Part shown: positions 5,038-10,048 of the stretch, one piece after another
How the letters are laid out: every line of letters starts with the position of its first letter
Numbering within the stretch: position 1 is the first letter of the stretch
From: JAIXWP01 sp943372555
GTDB lineage: Bacteria > Bacteroidota > Bacteroidia > Flavobacteriales_D > Sanyastnellaceae
Reading direction: 5' to 3'
NCBI GenBank assembly: GCA_943372555.1
Contig: CALRZB010000085.1
Span: 1-10,048 of the forward strand
Length of the DNA stretch: 10,048 nucleotides
The notes under the pieces: generated by a model
What the model was told of the DNA's origin: nothing
Databases searched by the model: none
What the model saw: the letters and a program-made list of their open reading frames with translations, nothing else
Made by a program: the position numbers and the translations under genes

Positions 5038-6216
5038 ATGGACTACAAAAGACCAATTTACAACACTCTTTACCAACGTCTTAGTGAAAAAGGCGGCCTA
5101 ATTCAGGTAATCTCAGGTCCGCGGCAAGTGGGCAAGACCACTCTGGTAAAACAGCTTTTCCAATCTGATGAATGGAATGGTCTCTACTATATTACCGACG
5201 GCATCTCCAATTCCTCTGAGTGGATTGAATCAATCTTCAACGCAGCTGTAATCAAAGAAAAACAATCGGGTAAACCCATTGTCCTCGCTATTGATGAAAT
5301 CCAAAAAATAAACAACTGGAGCGAGACAATCAAACTACTTTACGACAAACAAAAATTCGAAGGCAAAAGTGCTGTTAAAATCGTCTTGCTCGGCTCGTCC
5401 AAATGGCTAATGCAAAAAGGACTTTCCGAATCTCTCGCAGGTCGATTCGAACAATGGCACATCAATCACTGGACATATGGTGAACTCAGAGATGCTTTTC
5501 AAATTTCTCCAGAGGAATACGCCTACTTCGGCGCATATCCTGGCGCTATCACTATGAAAAATGATGAGACTCGATGGAAAAATTATATACTCTCCTCTCT
5601 GATTGAAACTGTTGTCACGAAAGATGTATTGATGATGCATCGCATAGACAAACCCACTGTGCTTAGACGTGTGTTTGAACTTGGTGCCGCTTATTCTGGC
5701 CAAATTCTATCCTACACAAAACTTCTTGGCCAATTACAAGATGCTAAAAACACTACCACGGTAGCACACTATCTCGAACTTCTCCAACAAGCGGGTCTAT
5801 TGGAAGGACTTCAAAAATTCGCCATAGACAATGCTCGCAAACGCAGCAGCAGTCCCAAATGGCAAGTGATGAACAATGCACTCCTTAGCGCTCAATCTCT
5901 AGGCAATTTCTCGACTACTTTCGAGGATAAAAAAAAGTGGGGACGCTGGGTTGAATCTGCAGTTGGTTGCCACCTCATTGCTCATAGAGCAAATGATTTA
6001 GAAATCTATTACTGGAATGAATCCAATGCCGAAGTAGATTTTATATTAAAAAAAGAAGACAAATACATCGCCATTGAAGTTAAATCCTCGCAAGACCGCG
6101 TTTCTGGATTAACACAATTCAAAAAATCCTTCAAACCACATAAAGTCTACCAACTAGGTCAAAATAGTCTCTCATGGCAAGAATTCATTTCCATCAATCC
6201 TAGGGAACTTTTTTAA
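5038..6216 (+). CDS. AAA-type ATPase with C-terminal DUF4143 domain
   Basis: 392 residues from the ATG at 5038. The N-terminal ATPase has Walker A GPRQVGKT at 27-34 (K33), Walker B IVLAIDEIQ at 81-89 (D86, E87), a sensor-like strand KIVLLGSSKW at 114-123, and SLAGRF at 132-137 with a probable arginine finger. The region at 222-257 (ILSYTKLLGQL, then TVAHYLELLQQAGLLEGL) is a winged-helix-like DUF4143 part. The C-terminal part has E306, then AEVDFIL (D334) and IAIEVKSS (E347, K349), the spacing of a PD-(D/E)XK nuclease-like fold. Members of this family are widespread, poorly characterised, stand-alone and frequently transferred; DNA- or stress-related roles have been suggested, but no reaction is established. 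Earlier TTG (5002) and ATG (5020) codons fall on the operator and promoter, so I chose 5038. The gene has its own promoter and is bracketed by near-identical 46-base repeats. Confidence 0.88.
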   Translation: MDYKRPIYNTLYQRLSEKGGLIQVISGPRQVGKTTLVKQLFQSDEWNGLYYITDGISNSSEWIESIFNAAVIKEKQSGKPIVLAIDEIQKINNWSETIKLLYDKQKFEGKSAVKIVLLGSSKWLMQKGLSESLAGRFEQWHINHWTYGELRDAFQISPEEYAYFGAYPGAITMKNDETRWKNYILSSLIETVVTKDVLMMHRIDKPTVLRRVFELGAAYSGQILSYTKLLGQLQDAKNTTTVAHYLELLQQAGLLEGLQKFAIDNARKRSSSPKWQVMNNALLSAQSLGNFSTTFEDKKKWGRWVESAVGCHLIAHRANDLEIYYWNESNAEVDFILKKEDKYIAIEVKSSQDRVSGLTQFKKSFKPHKVYQLGQNSLSWQEFISINPRELF

Positions 6217-6220
6217 AAAA

Positions 6221-6367
6221 TACGGAGTGGAATACAGTGTGGCAGTAAAACAGTTTGGCAGTGCGCCAGTGGAATACAGCGGATACAAATACATTATCTA
6301 ACAGTCATACTAACTCACTGCCAAACTAAATTTCACTGTCACACCGCCACACTGGCGCACTGTCTCA
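6221..6367. repeat. converging word tracts between the ATPase and scoB genes
   Basis: The left half (6226-6290) runs in the ATPase sense: AGTGGAATACAGTGTGGC, AGTAAAACAGTTTGG, CAGTGCGCCAGTGG. The right half (6311-6367) holds the same words inverted and therefore in the scoB sense. Complementary blocks are nested: 6237-6243 with 6346-6352 (GTGTGGC/GCCACAC) and 6253-6263 with 6316-6326 (GTTTGGCAGTG/CACTGCCAAAC). The whole gap could thus fold into one stem usable from both directions, as a bidirectional terminator might. The scoB stop (TAG, with TGA next) already lies in the tract. Confidence 0.8.
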
Positions 6368-7021
6368 CTATTGTATCTCCGGCACTTCCCCCTCAATGAT
6401 CAACTTCCCGGCGGTCTTTTCTTTGATCTCTTCGACACTCACGCCTGGGGCTCTTTCGAGTAGATAGAATGCGCCATTTTTAACTTCTAATACTGCTAAG
6501 TCTGTTACGATTTTTTTCACGCATTGCACTCCTGTAAGTGGCAAGCCGCATGATGGGAGCAACTTAGAATTGCCCGCTTTATCGCAGTGTTGCATGGCAA
6601 CAATAATATTCTTTGCTGAAGCAACGAGATCCATCGCTCCACCCATTCCTTTCACCATTTTACCTGGCACTTTCCAATTGGCGATATCACCATTCTCACT
6701 CACTTCCATCGCACCAAGAATAGTCAAATCCACTTTGCATGCGCGGATCATTCCGAAGCTCATCGCACTATCAAAAAACACAGAGCCCGGAAGGGTTGTG
6801 ATGGTTTGCTTTCCTGCATTGATATAATCTGCATCTTCCTCTCCAGCCAACGGAAATGGGCCCATTCCAAGCAATCCATTTTCTGATTGCAACACCACAT
6901 CAATCCCTTCAGGAATGAAATTGGCAACCAGTGTAGGAATTCCAATTCCCAAATTCACATACATTCCATCTTGCACTTCACGAGCAATTCGTTTCGCAAT
7001 TCCATTCTTATCTAAAGCCAT
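6368..7021 (-). CDS. scoB: 3-oxoacid CoA-transferase subunit B
   Basis: The beta subunit of a class I CoA-transferase, which moves CoA from succinyl-CoA (or another acyl-CoA) to acetoacetate or a related acid through an enzyme-bound glutamyl-CoA. The 217 residues match ScoB length exactly. The catalytic Glu is E47 in LQSENGLLGMGP, the family's SENG motif; YVNLGIGIPT at 21-30 is the preceding glycine-rich loop; VKGMGGAMDLVASAK is the usual central segment. It starts 20 bases after scoA with a purine-rich GAACGAAAG before the ATG, so the two are one operon in the usual A-then-B order. The ScoAB versus AtoDA (acetate-type) assignment rests on general resemblance; the true acids used are uncertain. 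No thiolase or hydroxybutyrate gene is next to it here. Confidence 0.93.
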   Translation of the reverse strand: MALDKNGIAKRIAREVQDGMYVNLGIGIPTLVANFIPEGIDVVLQSENGLLGMGPFPLAGEEDADYINAGKQTITTLPGSVFFDSAMSFGMIRACKVDLTILGAMEVSENGDIANWKVPGKMVKGMGGAMDLVASAKNIIVAMQHCDKAGNSKLLPSCGLPLTGVQCVKKIVTDLAVLEVKNGAFYLLERAPGVSVEEIKEKTAGKLIIEGEVPEIQ

Positions 7022-7041
7022 AATTCTTTCGTTCTAATTAA

Positions 7042-7740
7042 TTAACCGCGCACAGTGCGTTGCTCAATTCTCTTTTCATAATCTTTTCCTTGGAAAATAC
7101 GATGCACGTAGATTCCTGGAGTGTGAATCATATTTGGATCAAGCTCTCCTGGTTCAACCAACTCTTCTACTTCAGCAATGGTAATTTTTCCTGCCATCGC
7201 CATCATAGGATTGAAGTTGCGGGCCGTGGCACGGAATACTAGGTTACCCATGGTATCGCCTTTCCATGCTTTCACTATCGCGAAATCAGCGTCAAACGCC
7301 ATTTCCATCAAATAATCTTTGCCATTGAAATTACGAACTTCCTTTCCCTCCGCCACTTCTGTTCCCACACCCGCTGGAGTAAACACCGCAGGCATACCAT
7401 AGCCTGCCGCCATACAACGCGTTGCAAGTGTCCCTTGAGGCACCAACTCTACTTCTAATTCGCCACTCAACATTTGTCGCTCGAATTCTGCATTCTCGCC
7501 AACATAACTGCTGATCATTTTCTTCACTTGTTTGCCTTGAAGCAACAAGCCCAAACCGAAATCATCCACACCCGCATTATTCGAAATGCATGTCAAATTC
7601 TTAACACCCATCTTCACCAATTGCGTAATGCTATTCTCTGGAATGCCGCAGAGACCAAAGCCTCCCACCATCAATGTCATTCCATCTTTTATGTCAGCAC
7701 AAGCCTCCTCAGCCCCCGACACAACCTTATATATCGCCAT
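7042..7740 (-). CDS. scoA: 3-oxoacid CoA-transferase subunit A
   Basis: The alpha subunit that pairs with ScoB in the cytoplasm. 232 residues from the ATG at 7740, equal to typical ScoA. KDGMTLMVGGFGLCGIPE near residues 18-35 is the CoA-transferase family I glycine-rich signature that binds CoA; later segments GYGMPAVFTPAGVGTE and NFNGKDYLMEM are also typical. A longer reading from 7785 would add 15 residues beginning MERGWGEAKK, but that part is encoded by the dispersed GAGAGGG hairpin element, so the ATG giving MAIYKVVSGAEEACA is the start. The enzyme could link ketone-body or branched-chain keto-acid catabolism to succinyl-CoA. No clean TAnnTTTG motif is visible upstream. Confidence 0.93.
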   Translation of the reverse strand: MAIYKVVSGAEEACADIKDGMTLMVGGFGLCGIPENSITQLVKMGVKNLTCISNNAGVDDFGLGLLLQGKQVKKMISSYVGENAEFERQMLSGELEVELVPQGTLATRCMAAGYGMPAVFTPAGVGTEVAEGKEVRNFNGKDYLMEMAFDADFAIVKAWKGDTMGNLVFRATARNFNPMMAMAGKITIAEVEELVEPGELDPNMIHTPGIYVHRIFQGKDYEKRIEQRTVRG

Positions 7741-7762
7741 AAAATTTATTTTACATTTTTTT

Positions 7763-7797
7763 GCCTCACCCCAACCCCTCTCCAAAAGAGAGGGACT
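7763..7797. repeat. short dispersed element with CCCTCTC/GAGAGGG hairpin
   Basis: CCCTCTC (7776-7782), five-base loop, GAGAGGG (7788-7794), preceded by GCCTCACCCCAACC. I recognise this word as a recurrent intergenic repeat in Bacteroidota genomes. It lies just upstream of scoA, on which it could act as leader structure or, for readthrough from the penicillin-binding protein gene, as part of a terminator. Confidence 0.65.
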
Positions 7798-7807
7798 TAA
7801 TTTCTTC

Positions 7808-7862
7808 GGTCCCTGAGTGTTTCAGATCACCTTTAGGTGAGATGAAACGTATCGAAGGGTCC
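7808..7862 (-). terminator. long hairpin directly after the penicillin-binding protein stop
   Basis: The central dyad is GTTTCA (7819-7824) and TCACCT (7827-7832) pairing with AGGTGA (7835-7840) and TGAAAC (7843-7848), with a symmetrical two-base internal loop and a two-base apical loop. Outer GGTCCCT (7808-7814) pairs with AGGGTCC (7856-7862) except one mismatch. It begins one base after the TAA stop of the gene on the same strand. The ends (CCTGAG and TCGAAGG) match the core of the 72-base repeats. No T run follows, so it may be a 3'-end stabiliser rather than a true terminator. Confidence 0.5.
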
Positions 7863-7863
7863 A

Positions 7864-10048
7864 TTATCTTATCGTATCACTCACAATCCGTCCATCATCC
7901 CCACCTATACCTTCTTCTGTTTCGATAATTGGTCCAACTATCGGAGCTCCACTATCATCGAAATTCATCATCGATCCCATATCAGTGGCAAGATTGTATC
8001 CCGCGCCTGACAAGCTCTTCGCAAATCCCTCAGGCATTGTAAAATCTCCTTTGGAAATTTTCAATTCAGGATCTGCATAGACTTTTTTCATGAAATAACC
8101 ATAGATAGGAAGTCCCGTATTCGCGCCTTGTCCAAGAGCGGTCGAAGCAAAACGAACTGTTGGATCTTGCGCTCCTACCCAAACTCCTGTCACCAAATCA
8201 GGTGTCAATCCCATGAACCAACCGTCGGTATTGTTCTGCGTTGTACCGGTTTTACCAGCCGTTGGATAAGGAATATTTCCATAAGGCTTTCCGCTTCTCA
8301 AACGAACACCTGTTCCGCTTCCGCATGATCCGTCGACAACAGCTTTCATCATAGTCAACATTTCGTATGAAATATTTGGATCTAATGCTTGATCAATTAT
8401 TGGATCACTTTCATAAATCACGCTACCATTTTTATCTTCTATGCGAAGAATAAATGTTGGCTCAATATAAACACCTTGATTCGCGAATGTTGCTGTAGCA
8501 CCTACCATTTCAAATAGAGGTAACTCGGCAACACCGAGAGATAGCGATGGAACCCTTGGGAGGGCCGTCTTTATGCCCATCTTCTTCGCCAAGTGAATCA
8601 CGTTGTCTACACCAAATTGCTCGATCAAACGAGCGCTCACAGTATTCACAGAATTCGCAAGAGCGCAACGCATAGTGTAATCACCATAACCGCCTCCGCT
8701 ATTTTGTGGACACCAATTGCCGATGCATATAGGTGCTGCGCTTACCATATCCGTAGCGCGTTTACCCATTCTCACAGCTGTTGCATAAACAAGAGGTTTG
8801 AATGTAGAACCAACTTGACGACGTGATTGATATACGTTATCGAATTTGAAATATTTAAAATCAATTCCTCCAACCCATGCTTTCACATGACCTGTGGAAG
8901 GTTCAACAGACATCAAACTTGCATGTAAAATTTGCTTGTGATATTTGATACTATCAAGCGGTGAAAGCAATGTGTCTTTATAACCACCGTGCTTATAGAC
9001 CTTCATTTTCACAGGAGTGTTGAACACTTCTGTAATTCCTTTTTCATCTAGTTCAAGCCATTCTTCACCACATCCACCCTTGTCCTCTTCACATTGATAA
9101 TACGATTTGCCATCTCTTCTAATAGTGGATATATAAGCTTTCGGACGCTTACATTCTGGACATTGTTTTCCCGAAAGAATTTTATGACGATCACTTCCTT
9201 CGATGGATTCTTTCATAATGCGATCGCGATCCTTATCAGCGATGCCATTGAAAAATGGATAATTCTCTTTCTTTCTTCGATTTACATCTTTTGAAAATGC
9301 AGGCTGAAGTTCTTTGCTCAAATGCTCTTCAACCGCCCATTCTGCGTGCTCTTGCATTCGAGAATCTATCGTAGTATAAATCTTCAAACCATCGCTGTAC
9401 AAATTATATCCAGTACCATCTGCCTTCTTCAATTTCAATTCACCGTCATCTCTTTTCGCAGTTAAAATCTCATCGATTTTGCTGCGTAATACTTCTCTAA
9501 AATAAGGAGCTGGTCCTTCATCATGACTAACACGCTGGAAGTCTATTCCTCTTGGCTTTGCGCGATATTCTTCATACTGCGCTTCCTCTAAAAAACCATA
9601 CTTCACCATTTGATTCAAAACTACTTCACGTCTTTTCAAACAAAGCGTTGTATCCTTTTTCATTGGATTCCAACGAGAAGGATTTTGAAGCATACCAACT
9701 AGCATAGCAGATTGGTCTATCGTCAAAGAATCTGGAATAGTATTGAAATAAACATGAGCCGCTGATTTCACGCCCACGGCTTGATACAAGAAATCCACCT
9801 GATTCAAATACAAAGCAATAATTTCATCTTTGGTGTATGTTCTTTCAATACGTGCAGCGATAATCATCTCACGAATCTTTTGCCAAACACGTTTGAAGAT
9901 TGAAACGTTTTCGTACTCTTTTGTGAATTGTAATTTTGCTAACTGCTGCGTAATTGTACTCGCACCACCATCGCTACCCAACTTCACTACCGCACGCGTC
10001 AAACCACGGAAGTCAATTCCAGAGTGCTCTCTGAAACGAGCATCCTCT
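7864..10048 (-). CDS. mrcA: class A penicillin-binding protein (PBP1A-like), N-terminus missing
   Basis: A bifunctional peptidoglycan synthase: glycosyltransferase family 51 polymerises lipid II and a transpeptidase crosslinks the strands in the periplasm. The gene runs off the right edge. Numbering from the first whole codon (10047), 727 residues are visible, opening EDARFREHSGID with the GT51 catalytic Glu as E1, so only the membrane anchor and first part of the GT domain are missing. GASTITQQLAK at 28-38 is the second GT motif. The transpeptidase has STFK (S414, K417), SVN (466-468) and KTGTT (from K599). Between the domains, at 296-326, lies a C-x2-C-x19-C-x6-C zinc-ribbon-like insertion that I do not recall from typical homologues. 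The C-terminal tail is acidic and glycine-rich. A TTG at 10002 only looks like a start because the window ends. scoAB lies downstream on the same strand. Confidence 0.95.
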   Translation of the reverse strand, partial: EDARFREHSGIDFRGLTRAVVKLGSDGGASTITQQLAKLQFTKEYENVSIFKRVWQKIREMIIAARIERTYTKDEIIALYLNQVDFLYQAVGVKSAAHVYFNTIPDSLTIDQSAMLVGMLQNPSRWNPMKKDTTLCLKRREVVLNQMVKYGFLEEAQYEEYRAKPRGIDFQRVSHDEGPAPYFREVLRSKIDEILTAKRDDGELKLKKADGTGYNLYSDGLKIYTTIDSRMQEHAEWAVEEHLSKELQPAFSKDVNRRKKENYPFFNGIADKDRDRIMKESIEGSDRHKILSGKQCPECKRPKAYISTIRRDGKSYYQCEEDKGGCGEEWLELDEKGITEVFNTPVKMKVYKHGGYKDTLLSPLDSIKYHKQILHASLMSVEPSTGHVKAWVGGIDFKYFKFDNVYQSRRQVGSTFKPLVYATAVRMGKRATDMVSAAPICIGNWCPQNSGGGYGDYTMRCALANSVNTVSARLIEQFGVDNVIHLAKKMGIKTALPRVPSLSLGVAELPLFEMVGATATFANQGVYIEPTFILRIEDKNGSVIYESDPIIDQALDPNISYEMLTMMKAVVDGSCGSGTGVRLRSGKPYGNIPYPTAGKTGTTQNNTDGWFMGLTPDLVTGVWVGAQDPTVRFASTALGQGANTGLPIYGYFMKKVYADPELKISKGDFTMPEGFAKSLSGAGYNLATDMGSMMNFDDSGAPIVGPIIETEEGIGGDDGRIVSDTIR

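Noticed and set aside
7741..7785. 15-residue N-terminal extension of scoA
   Set aside because: Encoded by the dispersed GAGAGGG element and an A/T-rich leader; the ScoA family starts at MAIYKV.
1..10048. tRNA, rRNA or riboswitch genes
   Set aside because: No cloverleaf, CCA-adjacent acceptor pattern, rRNA stretch or known riboswitch core was seen on either strand in the gaps; no covariance search could be run.

Overview
The window comes from a member of the Bacteroidota, most likely a Flavobacteriia-like or related lineage. Three things point there. Several starts are preceded by the group's -7 promoter motif TAnnTTTG rather than a strong Shine-Dalgarno. The housekeeping proteins (GltX, PyrH, FolB, a PBP1A-type transpeptidase, a ScoAB CoA-transferase) read as Bacteroidota types. 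The intergenic sequence carries dispersed repeats of a kind I associate with this phylum. The DNA is AT-rich. I cannot name a genus.

Layout from left to right: the 5' part of pyrH (UMP kinase, minus, runs off the left edge); folB (minus); a repeat-filled gap; gltX (minus); a second repeat-filled gap; a DUF6364-like antitoxin and PIN-domain toxin operon (minus); a class-3-type aldehyde dehydrogenase (plus); a 369-base gene-free stretch made of short-period degenerate repeats, a large inverted repeat and a twin dyad operator; a DUF4143-type ATPase (plus); another repeat tract between convergent genes; scoB and scoA (minus), the two subunits of a 3-oxoacid CoA-transferase; a hairpin-rich spacer; and most of a class A penicillin-binding protein (minus), whose N-terminus lies beyond the right edge.

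The core genes are ordinary: nucleotide, folate, tRNA charging, cell wall and ketoacid/acyl-CoA metabolism. The middle (about 2.4-6.4 kb) looks accessory: a toxin-antitoxin pair, a stand-alone ATPase with its own operator, and repeat tracts on each side.

The most unusual thing is the repeat system. At least five genes (gltX, the PIN toxin, the aldehyde dehydrogenase, the ATPase, scoB) end directly in, or within about a dozen bases of, tracts built from degenerate 8- to 12-base words such as CAGTGTGG, CAGTGCGC and GTGAACACAAAT. In each case the GTG-rich strand is the sense strand of the upstream gene, so the words would be transcribed as a 3' untranslated region. In the toxin gene the tract supplies the last codons and the stop. 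Two 72-base copies of another repeat bracket gltX, and two 46-base near-identical direct copies bracket the ATPase gene. A cysteine-rich, zinc-ribbon-like insertion in the penicillin-binding protein is the best protein-level oddity.
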